Below the pieces are notes generated by a model. The model searched no databases and was not told where the DNA came from. It saw only the letters and a list, made by a program, of their open reading frames with translations. A stretch of DNA of 47,486 nt. Source: a virus. The position numbers and the translations under genes were made by a program. Positions 38,164 to 46,154 of the stretch are shown here, piece by piece. Positions within the stretch are counted from its first letter, which is position 1; each line of letters opens with the position of its first letter. Where the stretch lies: the IMG/VR virus record IMGVR_UViG_3300049920_000008, positions 1 through 47,486 of that record; one strand, written 5' to 3'.

Positions 38164-39650
38164 TCCCAGAACCCCCAAACCTCTGTCTCTTTCGGCTCAC
38201 CGTTCGCGACGAGCCCGTGCAGCGCCAACGTCGCAGCGACGAGTTGGGTGATGTCGCTACCCTTGTCTTTCCGGTCCCACGCCCACGCGTCGGCGAGCTC
38301 TCGCCGCTTCGCCGATACCGCAGCACGCGCCAGCGGCATCGAACCGGTGTGTCTAATCTGACCCTCAACAACCCGGTCATAGAAGGCGCCGCACGCCCGC
38401 GCCATATCGGTCGCGTTGGTGATCGTCAGGTCAATTCCGGCGGCTTCCAGTTCTGGAATCAACGACCCTGCCGCCGACCGCCCATCAAGTACGACCGCAC
38501 ACGGCGACCACTTCTCCACCAGATCGGCCAGACGGCCGGGTATCCACGCCGTGCCCGGTAACGAGTCAGACTTGCCGTCCGCGGCCGCCGGCACCACACC
38601 GACATGAATCCGACCATCCTCGCGATACCCCGCGACCCCGATCGCGGCCACCGACCGCGGCATATTCACGTACACCGCGAACGCCACCGGGTCGACCGGA
38701 ACCGACTCCGCGTCGGCGAGCGCAGCCCACTGTTCCGAACCGATCACCCCACCGCCGCGGGTTGGCCAGATCCCCATCGCCTCCCGACGCCACGCATCCT
38801 CGTCAGGCAGGTTCTCCCGCATTCGCAACATCGCCTCAAGCGGCGTCCGATGCGGATACGACGGATTCATCACGTGCCACTGCGACCGGTCGTCGACCTC
38901 GGCATCCGGATCTGCCGAGAACTCGCAGTAGAACTGGTCAGTTGTCTTCCCCGCGATCGCCTTCTCGCGCTTGACGGTGAATGCCTCACCATCGTCGGTC
39001 GGTCGCGGCGGCGTCCCGATGAAGAACAGCAGCGCACCATGCGGGTGCCGCGACGCGTTCGCCGACGGCACCATGTCCTCCAGCGCCTTCAATCCGAGGA
39101 TCTGCGCCTCGTCGAACACGATGAAGTCGATCTTGTCCATGCCGCGGCCGAACCCCTGCTCGCGGGCACCGAACATGATGATCGATCCATTCGCGAACCG
39201 GATCTCCTGCTCACCATTCGCGGTCCGGATCGGCGAGCCGACGCCACTGTGGTCCAGATGCGGCCAGATCTTCTTGCTCCGGACCATGCCCTGCATCGAC
39301 CGGAATGTGTTCGTCGTTGTCCGGTTGTGGTGCGACGTCCAGATACAACGCGTGCCCGGGAACTCCAGACACAATCCGATCAGCAGATTGCCGACTGTGA
39401 ACGTCTTGCCGACCTGCCGGGGCCACGAGTCCACGACGCCACCGACGGTCGCCGCATACTTCCCGCTGTCCCGGCAGCCGAGCGCCGCCATCCCGAACCC
39501 CTGCTGCCAGCGATCGAACTCGACGCCGACAGTGGACAATCGCCGATACACCCGAGGGAACACCGACGTGGTGACCCCGTCGGGAATCACCAGGTGCCGC
39601 GAAACCTCAGAGAGCTTCCGCGTCGAAGACGTCGTCGCCGTCGCTGACAA
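38160..39650 (-). CDS. terL: Terminase large subunit
   Basis: A 496-residue packaging motor and nuclease. The ATPase domain has Walker A SWPRQVGKT (K82 region) and Walker B DFIVFDEAQ (about 175-183), with the coupling-type motif LFFIGTPPRP. The C-terminal nuclease domain contains acidic positions, for example VVLDGRS, and LADAWAWDRKDKGSDITQLV near the end. The start is uncertain: TTG 39650 gives a 44-base overlap with the small subunit; a GTG further in (at VIPDG) is possible. Order small subunit, large subunit is standard. Confidence 0.88.
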   Translation of the reverse strand: MSATATTSSTRKLSEVSRHLVIPDGVTTSVFPRVYRRLSTVGVEFDRWQQGFGMAALGCRDSGKYAATVGGVVDSWPRQVGKTFTVGNLLIGLCLEFPGTRCIWTSHHNRTTTNTFRSMQGMVRSKKIWPHLDHSGVGSPIRTANGEQEIRFANGSIIMFGAREQGFGRGMDKIDFIVFDEAQILGLKALEDMVPSANASRHPHGALLFFIGTPPRPTDDGEAFTVKREKAIAGKTTDQFYCEFSADPDAEVDDRSQWHVMNPSYPHRTPLEAMLRMRENLPDEDAWRREAMGIWPTRGGGVIGSEQWAALADAESVPVDPVAFAVYVNMPRSVAAIGVAGYREDGRIHVGVVPAAADGKSDSLPGTAWIPGRLADLVEKWSPCAVVLDGRSAAGSLIPELEAAGIDLTITNATDMARACGAFYDRVVEGQIRHTGSMPLARAAVSAKRRELADAWAWDRKDKGSDITQLVAATLALHGLVANGEPKETEVWGFWE

Positions 39651-39930
39651 TGTTCTTCCTGGCCTCGTCCGCCTCGCGCTCTTCCTTCTCGCGAGCGTCG
39701 ATCGACTCGATCTCCTTCGCGATGTCCTGCAGTCGCCGCGACAACGATGCGAGGTCTCTGGGCGGACAGTCCGGATTGGTCACCGCGGTCGCGATCCGAT
39801 CCCGCATCGCTACGAGCAGATCGCGCTGGCTACCTGATTTCGCTGCCGCCGCGACATTCTTCGGCTTCGCCGGCTTGCGCGGAGCCTTCTCGTTCGGAGA
39901 GACCGCGCGCAGACCCTTACGAGCTGGCAT
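39607..39930 (-). CDS. terS: Terminase small subunit (predicted)
   Basis: A 107-residue helical protein just before the large subunit, start ATG 39930 with GGAGGT seven bases upstream. The N terminus is basic (PARKGLRAVSPNEKAPRKPA). The core has QRDLLVAMRDRIATAVTNPD and DLASLSRRLQDIAKEIESID, similar to small-subunit-like proteins of actinobacterial phages, and a charged end. It would bind DNA at the packaging site. Assignment is mainly from position. Confidence 0.7.
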   Translation of the reverse strand: MPARKGLRAVSPNEKAPRKPAKPKNVAAAAKSGSQRDLLVAMRDRIATAVTNPDCPPRDLASLSRRLQDIAKEIESIDAREKEEREADEARKNIVSDGDDVFDAEAL

Positions 39931-40072
39931 AGCAATCACCTCCGAAAACTGTTGTGAGACTGTCGATTACGTGACTATGGGTGCGGTTGGTGGTGGAAAA
40001 CGCCGGAGAGAGAGATCGACTGCCCCTGGCCGAGTCAGGGTCCCCACCAGGTCTCGCGGGCACCCCACCCCC
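39931..40072. other. Gap before terminase, candidate packaging site region
   Basis: A 142-base non-coding gap between the P-loop/HNH gene and terminase. It holds a ribosome site for the small subunit and C-rich sequence (CACCCCACCCCCCTA). No strong hairpin or clear promoter was found. By comparison with HNH-flanked terminase regions this is where a cos or pac site could lie, but the sequence does not show one. Confidence 0.35.
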
Positions 40073-40768
40073 CTACCAGGCTCGGCTGGTGTCGGCGGCG
40101 TTGTTGCGGTTGCGGCTGGGGGCTCCGCGGTTGCATTTGACGTGCTCGGGGCCGTTGTACTTGGTGCGGTCGATGTCGTCGTGTCCGAGGTCCCAGGGGC
40201 CTTCGGGGTCGATGGGTTGGTCGCATCGCCAGCAGGTTGCTTGTCCGGAGCGGACGAGCGGTTCGTAGCGTTTGCGCATTCGCTGGTGTTGGGCGTCGTA
40301 GCCGCGTTGGGCGGTGGTCGGCGGTCGGGCGATGGACTGCTTGCGTTGCGGCTTCGGTTTCGGTGGCTCTGGTTTGTTCTGCTGCTGGTACCACTGGTCG
40401 GCGACCTGTTGCATCTGCCATGGTCGTTCGGTCTTGATCCGGTCGGCGATGATGTCGCGGCCTGGGTCGATGGTGATGATGCGGGCGCCGAGGCTGCGGT
40501 ATCGGGTGAGCGTGGATGCGCCTGGGGTCGAGTGAATCAGGTAGACGTCGTGGCTGTCGGCGAGTGGTAGTGCTGTGTCTATCGCTGCTCGTCGTGCTGC
40601 TCGGGTGATGGTCTTGATGTGGTCGGGGTGGCTGTGTCCGTTGCCGTCGTCGGTGGTGAGTGCGACGGCAATGCGGTCGTAGTCGATGACGATGTCGCCA
40701 TGCTCGGCGTGTTCGCGGACCCAGGTGGATTTGCCGGCGGCTGGTGGTCCGGTGATCACGTACAGCAT
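40073..40768 (-). CDS. P-loop kinase/ATPase fused to HNH endonuclease
   Basis: A 231-residue fusion. Residues 1-125 form a P-loop domain: YVITGPPAAGKST (Walker A, 7-14), then IVIDYDRIAVAL with Asp residues and DVYLIHSTPGAS, resembling small nucleotide or polynucleotide kinases. A Pro/Lys-rich linker (about 130-150) leads to an HNH domain: C179-x2-C182, H196 (DLGHDD), N205-G-P-E-H209, C212-N. HNH proteins beside terminase help cos cleavage in HK97-like phages. The kinase fusion suggests end processing, but no direct evidence. It sits upstream of the terminase gap. Confidence 0.8.
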   Translation of the reverse strand: MLYVITGPPAAGKSTWVREHAEHGDIVIDYDRIAVALTTDDGNGHSHPDHIKTITRAARRAAIDTALPLADSHDVYLIHSTPGASTLTRYRSLGARIITIDPGRDIIADRIKTERPWQMQQVADQWYQQQNKPEPPKPKPQRKQSIARPPTTAQRGYDAQHQRMRKRYEPLVRSGQATCWRCDQPIDPEGPWDLGHDDIDRTKYNGPEHVKCNRGAPSRNRNNAADTSRAW

Positions 40769-40780
40769 TCGACCTACTCG

Positions 40781-41110
40781 TCAGAGGCTGATGTGCAGAT
40801 CAGCCTGGCATTCCCGTTGCACGGGGTTGTCTGGCCGTGGGTGCCAGTCGTCGCCCATGATGCTGGCGAAGATCGATGTGGCGCGCTGTATCTGGATGGC
40901 CAACAGTCCGCGTTTGGTCTCGCGCTTCTGGTTGGCTTTGATCCGTTCGACTGCGGGGAGCAGTTCGGATTCGAAGCGGCGCTGTTGTTCGACGGTGAGT
41001 CCGTCGTGTGCTGCGGCTTGGATGCGCAGGCCGAGCATGAACATCTGCTTCTGGTAGCCGTTGCCCATCTTGTCGAGTGCTGCTCGGCGTTGGGTTGGGG
41101 TGAGCTTCAT
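40781..41110 (-). CDS. Hypothetical protein (109 aa)
   Basis: A basic helical protein: MKLTPTQRRAALDKMGNGYQ, LTVEQQRRFESELLPAVERI, KANQKRETKRGLLAIQIQRA. Could bind nucleic acid. ATGA overlap upstream; 12-base gap to the kinase/HNH gene. No family recognised. Confidence 0.65.
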   Translation of the reverse strand: MKLTPTQRRAALDKMGNGYQKQMFMLGLRIQAAAHDGLTVEQQRRFESELLPAVERIKANQKRETKRGLLAIQIQRATSIFASIMGDDWHPRPDNPVQRECQADLHISL

Positions 41111-41361
41111 CGCTTCGGGTGCTTGACGCCGATGGTGGTGGTGACCTTGGACAGCATCTGTTTTCCGGGATCGTAGCTGCCGACGACGACATCTTCGGGG
41201 TGCGCATCGTCGGCGCTGGCGGTTCGCAGGAATGTCAGCTCGATGGACCCCGCGGTGATCCGTGTCTCGACGAGCCGGTCGTGGACCGGGATGCCGAGGC
41301 TTGAGAGTGCTTCGCGTACCGCCTCGATGGATACCTGGTCGGGGATGGATGGGATCTGCAT
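41107..41361 (-). CDS. Hypothetical protein (84 aa)
   Basis: Starts MQIPSIPDQVSIEAVREALS and has strand-like segments (ETRITAGSIELTFLRTA, VVVGSYDPGKQMLSKVTTT). Coupled by TGATG upstream and ATGA downstream. Function unknown. Confidence 0.65.
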   Translation of the reverse strand: MQIPSIPDQVSIEAVREALSSLGIPVHDRLVETRITAGSIELTFLRTASADDAHPEDVVVGSYDPGKQMLSKVTTTIGVKHPKR

Positions 41362-41744
41362 CAGTTGTCCTCGAGGCTGCGGCGTTTGATGTCGGCGCTG
41401 CTGGTGATGACGGGTTCGGGTCCGAGGTTGGGGCGTGGCCTCATCCGTTGGGGTTTCCAGTTGGTGAGGTTGCCTGTCTCGGTGTTCTTCCCGACGAGGT
41501 TGGCGAGCAGGCCGAATGCTTTCGTCGCGGTGAGGCCGGCGTCGATGTTGGCTTGGATCTGTTCGTCGATGTCGGTGCTGTCGAAGATGGTGTCGTCGAC
41601 TTGGCCGAGGGCGACGAATCCGACGGCGTCCTCATCGTTGGTCCAGAGGATGCCGGGGCATGGGGTCATGACGACGGCCCAACGTCCGGGTCCGGTGCGG
41701 GTGCTGGTGGATTCGGGGTCGGTGTGGGCGATGAACTCAGGCAT
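41361..41744 (-). CDS. Hypothetical protein (127 aa)
   Basis: Begins MPEFIAHTDPESTSTRTGPG at ATG 41744 with an eight-base overlap upstream. Contains GRWAVVMTPCPGILWTNDED and IDEQIQANIDAGLTATKAFG. The same MPEF opening occurs in the upstream 69-residue gene. No family seen. Confidence 0.65.
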   Translation of the reverse strand: MPEFIAHTDPESTSTRTGPGRWAVVMTPCPGILWTNDEDAVGFVALGQVDDTIFDSTDIDEQIQANIDAGLTATKAFGLLANLVGKNTETGNLTNWKPQRMRPRPNLGPEPVITSSADIKRRSLEDN

Positions 41745-41946
41745 TGTCCGCGATCTCACGGATGGTCGCCGACGCCTCTTCTGTGGCGCGCTGGATCTCT
41801 TTGAGTATGGCAATCGAACGTTTGCTGTGGTGGGCTGCCGGGATGATGTACGTGCAGAGGCATCCGGACTCATTGATGGCGGCAGCGCCGACAATGAGGT
41901 CCGATTCGCCGCCGATGACGATGCCGCCCTTCGCAAACTCAGGCAC
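41737..41946 (-). CDS. Hypothetical protein (69 aa)
   Basis: GTG 41946 start. Begins with MPEFAKGGIVIGGESDLIVG and ends in a helix (SIAILKEIQRATEEASATIR). It overlaps the 25-residue gene upstream by eight bases. The MPEF start is shared with the following gene. Function unknown. Confidence 0.6.
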   Translation of the reverse strand: MPEFAKGGIVIGGESDLIVGAAAINESGCLCTYIIPAAHHSKRSIAILKEIQRATEEASATIREIADNA

Positions 41947-42016
41947 GGCGACCCTTCGCCCGTTCGTGGATGCGGACGATCGGGTAGATCGCGCGGAACA
42001 GGAACCAGCCGAGCAT
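41939..42016 (-). CDS. 25-aa basic membrane peptide
   Basis: ATG 42016 is preceded by a near-perfect GGGAGGT seven bases upstream. The product, MLGWFLFRAIYPIVRIHERA then KGRRA, has a hydrophobic start and a basic end, so it may insert in the membrane. The strong ribosome site is the main evidence. Confidence 0.55.
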   Translation of the reverse strand: MLGWFLFRAIYPIVRIHERAKGRRA

Positions 42017-42039
42017 GGCGATCACCTCCCAACGACAAA

Positions 42040-42068
42040 CGCTACCGGTGACGTGGTCACTGGTAGCG
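42040..42068 (-). terminator. Hairpin ending the replication block
   Basis: CGCTACC-g-GTGAC, three-base loop, GTCAC-t-GGTAGCG gives a 13-position stem with one G-T pair. On the minus strand it is followed by GTTTGTCGTT, fairly T-rich. It lies after the gene at 42106 and before the late genes. Likely terminator. Confidence 0.65.
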
Positions 42069-42105
42069 CAAGCGCAGCGTACCACGGAGGGTATGCCGCT
42101 GCAGG

Positions 42106-42741
42106 TCAGTCGCTTACCGTGGGCGCGTCCCGGTGGGCGGCAACGATCTCACCGAAGCGATACAACTTCGTGCCATCCGCGGTCGTGGTGACCGGCCGGA
42201 CGCGGGCCTGCTTGACGAGACGGCGCAGGCGGCCACGTGTGAGGTCGAGTTCGCCCACGCGGCGCGCCACAACCTCAACCGTCGACAGGGACACGCGCGC
42301 ATCCTCGGCTTTCGAGCGGTCCTCGGCAGCCAGTGGCGCAGGGGTGTTGCCGAACGACAGGGCTCTCTCGCACCGGTCGATCAGCGTGCACACGTCGTGG
42401 AATGACTCGGCACCCGACTCGATGAGCTGTAGACCGAAGCGGTTTCGGTGCAGCCATTTGCCCATGCCGGAGATGCTGTCGCCACCGCCGTAGTCGATGG
42501 CGCGTTGTTCGCACAAGTCGCGGATGACGGCCCAGAGCGTACTGCGCATGTCGTCGATGAGCGATTGCACTTCGAGTGAGTACGGCGGCCGGGAGCGCGG
42601 CACGGATCGGCGTGTGGGTGTTCCTCGGCGGCCTCCGGTAACGGCAACCGCGAGCTCTACCTCGATGCCGGGGAGTTTGGCGAGTTGGTTGGCGAGGTGG
42701 TCGATTTCGGCGCGAGTGAGGTATCTCGGGTCGTCACTCAT
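42106..42741 (-). CDS. Probable DNA-binding protein (211 aa)
   Basis: ATG 42741 shares ATGA with the upstream gene. The protein starts with helical sequence (YLTRAEIDHLANQLAKLPGI), a middle helical region (IDDMRSTLWAVIRDLCEQRA), and a C-terminal winged HTH-like segment (STVEVVARRVGELDLTRGRL, KLYRFGEIVAAHRDA). The last part resembles phage DNA-binding modules with a MerR-like shape. It is the last gene of the replication block, so it could regulate late transcription. Function unproven. Confidence 0.65.
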   Translation of the reverse strand: MSDDPRYLTRAEIDHLANQLAKLPGIEVELAVAVTGGRRGTPTRRSVPRSRPPYSLEVQSLIDDMRSTLWAVIRDLCEQRAIDYGGGDSISGMGKWLHRNRFGLQLIESGAESFHDVCTLIDRCERALSFGNTPAPLAAEDRSKAEDARVSLSTVEVVARRVGELDLTRGRLRRLVKQARVRPVTTTADGTKLYRFGEIVAAHRDAPTVSD

Positions 42742-42959
42742 GCTGCGGTGGCCTTTCGGTGTGCGGTGAAGCATTCAGGGCTGCAGAGGGCGCGGAATGT
42801 GGGGTGTGCGAGTCGTTCCCAGCCGACGTCGAACGGGAGACTGCAGTGGCGGCACGTCGCAACACACATTTGCGCATGGTTTGTGCCTGCGATCTGGCGG
42901 TGGTGCTGATCGCGGTGGTGTGGGTATTCGGCGGCGGTCGCGAGGCTCGAGTTCGTCAC
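42738..42959 (-). CDS. Small zinc-finger-like protein (73 aa)
   Basis: Residues CVATCRHCSLPFD and LCSPECFTAH supply several Cys/His for zinc binding. The N terminus is His-rich. ATGA overlaps on both sides. Beside RusA; may bind DNA. No family recognised. Confidence 0.65.
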   Translation of the reverse strand: MTNSSLATAAEYPHHRDQHHRQIAGTNHAQMCVATCRHCSLPFDVGWERLAHPTFRALCSPECFTAHRKATAA

Positions 42960-43324
42960 TGGTGCTCCTCGATGGTGATTTCGATGCGCGGGTGCTGGCG
43001 GTCGAGTTCGATGGCGGTTGTCGATTTGTGGACGTGCCGCCAGTCGTCGTCTTCGATGGCTCCGGTCTTGACGAGTGTGTCGAGGATCGCTTTCTTCGTG
43101 AAGTCCAGAGCGTCGCTGTCGCGTCTTCTGGCGTCAGGGGCGTACCAGGTGACCGAAACGGCAATCGGGGCCGTCAGCGTTCGAATGCGGGCTCGCACGA
43201 GGGCACTGCGCACGAGCGACTCGGTCTCATGCTTGGCGCGGTGGGCGTGACGCCAATGCCGCGACCGCGCCTGGTTCGTCGTCAGCAGCGGCCGTTTCAG
43301 GTCCAGCACGATCGTGTGAGTCAC
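42956..43324 (-). CDS. RusA-like Holliday junction resolvase
   Basis: A 122-residue RusA homologue. The active-site aspartates lie in RRRDSDALDFTKKAILDTLV (D69, D71) and GAIEDDDWRHV (D92-D94), in the usual spacing. It cuts four-way DNA junctions formed during recombination and replication. Start GTG 43324 shares GTGA with a 29-residue gene; a GTG further upstream is the alternative. Fits beside the helicase and initiator genes. Confidence 0.88.
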   Translation of the reverse strand: MTHTIVLDLKRPLLTTNQARSRHWRHAHRAKHETESLVRSALVRARIRTLTAPIAVSVTWYAPDARRRDSDALDFTKKAILDTLVKTGAIEDDDWRHVHKSTTAIELDRQHPRIEITIEEHQ

Positions 43325-43410
43325 GGCTGCACCCACTTCGCCAGGACGAGGCGGATTTCGCGCCAGGTGTCTCGGTACCAGGCGAGCAGGCCGCGGTCGA
43401 TGGTCGGCAT
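43321..43410 (-). CDS. 29-aa hypothetical peptide
   Basis: ATG 43410 overlaps the HNH gene stop (TGATG), and the stop overlaps the RusA start (GTGA), so it exactly bridges the two. Product MPTIDRGLLAWYRDTWREIR then LVLAKWVQP is an amphipathic helix. Role unknown; may serve translational coupling. Confidence 0.55.
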   Translation of the reverse strand: MPTIDRGLLAWYRDTWREIRLVLAKWVQP

Positions 43411-43874
43411 CAGGCGCTCACCTGCCGATCGTGCGAGCGGGACTCATACCCATAGCCGACGCCTCGTGCCTTGCAGTTTTCGCACCAGATGACACCCATG
43501 TCGTCGAGGCGGTCGCGCGGATCGCAACGCAGACAGGAGTCCCCATGGTGGGCCTGCTCCTCGATGTCGAACACGCTGAATCGATTGGACCGGGTCTCGT
43601 TGCACTCGCGGCAGAGGGTGCGGAGGTTGTCGACCGTATCGGCGCCTCCGGCCGACCACGGGATGATGTGGTCGATCTCCATCCGCCCGCCGTACCGCCA
43701 GCACAGTCGGCAGGTGAACTCGTCGCGCATCAGGACGGCGACACGGATCTCCTTCGGGATCGGTTCGCGGGGTTCGGTGAGGCTGGTCCGCACCACCGGG
43801 TATCGCTGCGGCGGTTGGGAATGGAACTCCATCAGCCGGTCGAACAGCTCAGAGAACTCGACAACTTCGCTCAT
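43410..43874 (-). CDS. HNH endonuclease in replication block
   Basis: A 154-residue HNH protein. The core is VAVLMRDEFTCRLCW, MEIDHIIPWSAGG, DNLRTLCRECN, the classical DH..N..H/C arrangement of McrA-like HNH nucleases. A second Cys group (CLRCDPRDRLDDMGVIWCEN, then C) may form a zinc ribbon. Unlike the homing-type genes it lacks NUMOD4. Start ATG 43874 shares ATGA with the helicase gene. Possible role in host DNA degradation or recombination. Confidence 0.82.
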   Translation of the reverse strand: MSEVVEFSELFDRLMEFHSQPPQRYPVVRTSLTEPREPIPKEIRVAVLMRDEFTCRLCWRYGGRMEIDHIIPWSAGGADTVDNLRTLCRECNETRSNRFSVFDIEEQAHHGDSCLRCDPRDRLDDMGVIWCENCKARGVGYGYESRSHDRQVSA

Positions 43875-45160
43875 ATCAGTCCTACCCGTTGTGCATTGGT
43901 GTAGTAGTCGGGATCGGCGTTGCCCCACGGCATGGTCACCGAATGCTGCAGTTGAGTGGGCCACAGGCGCTCCTCACGCCCCCCGCGCCACGCCACCAGG
44001 TCAACCTTGTCGGGGTGTTGCTGGTTTTCGGTGCCCTGTGACGGTCGCAGGCCGAAGCCGAACTCGGGCCACCGCAGGAACAGTGATGATCCGGTGGGCC
44101 GGAGTGCGCGTTGCGCTCCCGGTGCACCGTGCGCCACATGAGCTTCGGCGACCAGCGCGAACTGGTACTTGACCCGCAACCGATCGATAGCGTCCGTGAG
44201 TTCCTTCGCCGCCTGCTCATCACGAGTGTCAAGCCGGTGTAGCCGGTACAACGGACCCATCGCCACAAACTTGGGTCTCGTCGCCGCAACAGCTTTCTCG
44301 ATGCTGCGGACCGTGCGGGGGTCGTTGAGGGCGATGCCTTCGGGGCGGATGACGAATCGCACCATCTGCGCCCAGTCCGGCGGTTCGACCCCGAGGTTGG
44401 CGCACTGCTTGTCGATGATGGTGCGCAGCCTGCGGTAGCGGCGTGAGGTTTGCCGTTCCGAGTTCTCCGCATCAATCACCAACGTCTGGACCGGGTCGGC
44501 AACCTGCACACCCAGGAACGGGTGCAGGCCGGCGGCGACAGCCATCACCATCTGGGCAATTAGGAATGACTTGCCGGTTCCCTCAAACCCGGTGATGACC
44601 AGGCGGTCTGTGACCTCCAATAGTTCGGGGATGAGCCAGTTGTGGTGGTGTTCCTTCCCGAGGAGGTCAGTGAGGCTCATCGGGAGGTCCTCTGCGGTGG
44701 AGATGGCGGACGTTTTCAGTCCGCCGAGTTCGTCAATGGCTTGTTCCACACCGGTTTCGAGGATGCTTGTGTCGTCGAGTCGCAACGATTCGGTGACCAT
44801 CTGCCCCAACCGCTGGACCGCTTCGTGGGTTTGGCGGGCAGTGTGGAGGTTGGTGAGCCGGTCGATGAAGTATCCGACAGCGTAATCGTCACCCTTCCCG
44901 ATCATGTTCATGACGGTTTGGGTGACCATCGCACCTTGGTTGCGTGTTTCTGCCCGCTGGCTGGCCCGCCTGGCGACGTTTCCGTGGTCCCGAGGGTCGT
45001 TGCTGCGGATCACCTGTTGCAGCTCCTCACAGATCAGCCTGTGCGTCGGGGTGGTGAACACCTGCGGGTCCATGCTCGTTGCGACCGGGGCCAACGACGG
45101 CTGCGCCAGGAACGCCGCCAACACCGTCGCCTCAGCGGCCGGATCAGAGAAGTCACTCAT
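43871..45160 (-). CDS. DnaB/RepA-like replicative helicase ATPase
   Basis: A 429-residue protein. Residues about 5-110 resemble the DnaB N-terminal helical domain (AAEATVLAAFLAQPSLAPVA, HRLICEELQQVIRSNDPRDH). The RecA-like core has Walker A GFEGTGKS (191-198) and Walker B LVIDAE (227-232). The shorter core and absence of a DnaB C-terminal hexamer signature point to a RepA/DnaB-like phage helicase. It follows the initiator gene and would unwind the origin. ATG 45160 shares ATGA with the upstream gene. Confidence 0.82.
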   Translation of the reverse strand: MSDFSDPAAEATVLAAFLAQPSLAPVATSMDPQVFTTPTHRLICEELQQVIRSNDPRDHGNVARRASQRAETRNQGAMVTQTVMNMIGKGDDYAVGYFIDRLTNLHTARQTHEAVQRLGQMVTESLRLDDTSILETGVEQAIDELGGLKTSAISTAEDLPMSLTDLLGKEHHHNWLIPELLEVTDRLVITGFEGTGKSFLIAQMVMAVAAGLHPFLGVQVADPVQTLVIDAENSERQTSRRYRRLRTIIDKQCANLGVEPPDWAQMVRFVIRPEGIALNDPRTVRSIEKAVAATRPKFVAMGPLYRLHRLDTRDEQAAKELTDAIDRLRVKYQFALVAEAHVAHGAPGAQRALRPTGSSLFLRWPEFGFGLRPSQGTENQQHPDKVDLVAWRGGREERLWPTQLQHSVTMPWGNADPDYYTNAQRVGLI

Positions 45161-45432
45161 GCCGCCCACCGATCCGCGATGCGCTGAACCCGAGCTGCGA
45201 TCCACTGGTTCTTCAGGATCACCACGTCCATGTACGTCTGGCAGCGCAGTCCACCGAGGTTGGGGTGCTCCGCTGCGGTGTGCCACTGCTGCCCGCACTC
45301 GACGCACACCATGTCCGGTCCAGGACGGTGGGTGATGGCGGCGTACTCGCAGAGAACAGCGATATCGATGTCGTCCTCGCTTTCAGCTTCGGCACGAATG
45401 ACCTCGGCGGCGTAGGCAAGTCCGGTTTTCAT
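45157..45432 (-). CDS. Hypothetical zinc-site protein (91 aa)
   Basis: Contains CVECGQQWHTAAEHPNLGG followed by LRCQTYMDV, giving a possible Cys/His metal site. N-terminal helix (GLAYAAEVIRAEAESEDDID). ATGA overlaps both neighbours, between initiator and helicase genes. Perhaps a helicase-loader-like partner by position only. Confidence 0.65.
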   Translation of the reverse strand: MKTGLAYAAEVIRAEAESEDDIDIAVLCEYAAITHRPGPDMVCVECGQQWHTAAEHPNLGGLRCQTYMDVVILKNQWIAARVQRIADRWAA

Positions 45433-46154
45433 CGCTCCACCAACAATCCCGACTTGGGGTCGCGCTGCGGTTGGCGGGCGAGACGCTGATCGACTGTCTG
45501 CTTTGTGATCGGCTTGCCGGCGCGGTGGATATCCACAACAGCAGCACGGACAGCCTGGGGGTCTGCGCCGCGGTCATGGATGGCCCACTTCACGATCTGC
45601 CGAACGGCGATGAAGTTGAACGCCTTGCCGAGTTCCTCGTACGCGGACGTGGTAACCGATTGCTCGATGTTCTCGGCGGCGTTCGAAGAACGCGGTCTTT
45701 TCTCCCCTGTTCCCCGGTTACCCTGTTCCCCTGTTACAGGGCCGGAAGTGCGCGGTGTTTCCGCGTCGACCGACGGTATTTCCGCTACAGCGCCATCGAC
45801 CTGCGGTGATGGGTGTTTCGAACCTTTCGAGCGACGTTCGTTGCGCTGATGGTCGTCCCAGCTTGGAATCTCGTAGTACGGGCGTCCGCGGACGGTGTAG
45901 AACAGCACGCCAAATGCCTCTGCAACTTCCGCTACAAGATCACGGAAATGCACGGTATTTCCGCTACGGTCTGTGAACTTGGTGTCGTTGGGGAACGCGA
46001 ACCCCTCTAGTTCTTTCAGGTTGGCGGTCCCTCGCCCGTGATCGTCGGCCCAGTTCCACATGGCGATGAACAGCAAGCGGGACCATGGGGAGACCTGCGC
46101 GACTGAGGGAGAGTCCCAGAACTCAGGCTTGATCGTTCGGATTCTGGCCATCAT
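45429..46154 (-). CDS. DnaD-like replication initiator
   Basis: A 241-residue protein starting MMARIRTIKPEFWDSPSVAQ, typical of phage replisome proteins with an N-terminal winged-helix domain (LLFIAMWNWADDHGRGTANL). A low-complexity linker (about 110-165) leads to a C-terminal helical domain (YEELGKAFNFIAVRQIVKWA, PQAVRAAVVDIHRAGKPITK). It should bind the origin and recruit the helicase encoded next-but-one downstream. Start ATG 46154 shares ATGA with the HNH gene. Confidence 0.8.
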   Translation of the reverse strand: MMARIRTIKPEFWDSPSVAQVSPWSRLLFIAMWNWADDHGRGTANLKELEGFAFPNDTKFTDRSGNTVHFRDLVAEVAEAFGVLFYTVRGRPYYEIPSWDDHQRNERRSKGSKHPSPQVDGAVAEIPSVDAETPRTSGPVTGEQGNRGTGEKRPRSSNAAENIEQSVTTSAYEELGKAFNFIAVRQIVKWAIHDRGADPQAVRAAVVDIHRAGKPITKQTVDQRLARQPQRDPKSGLLVER

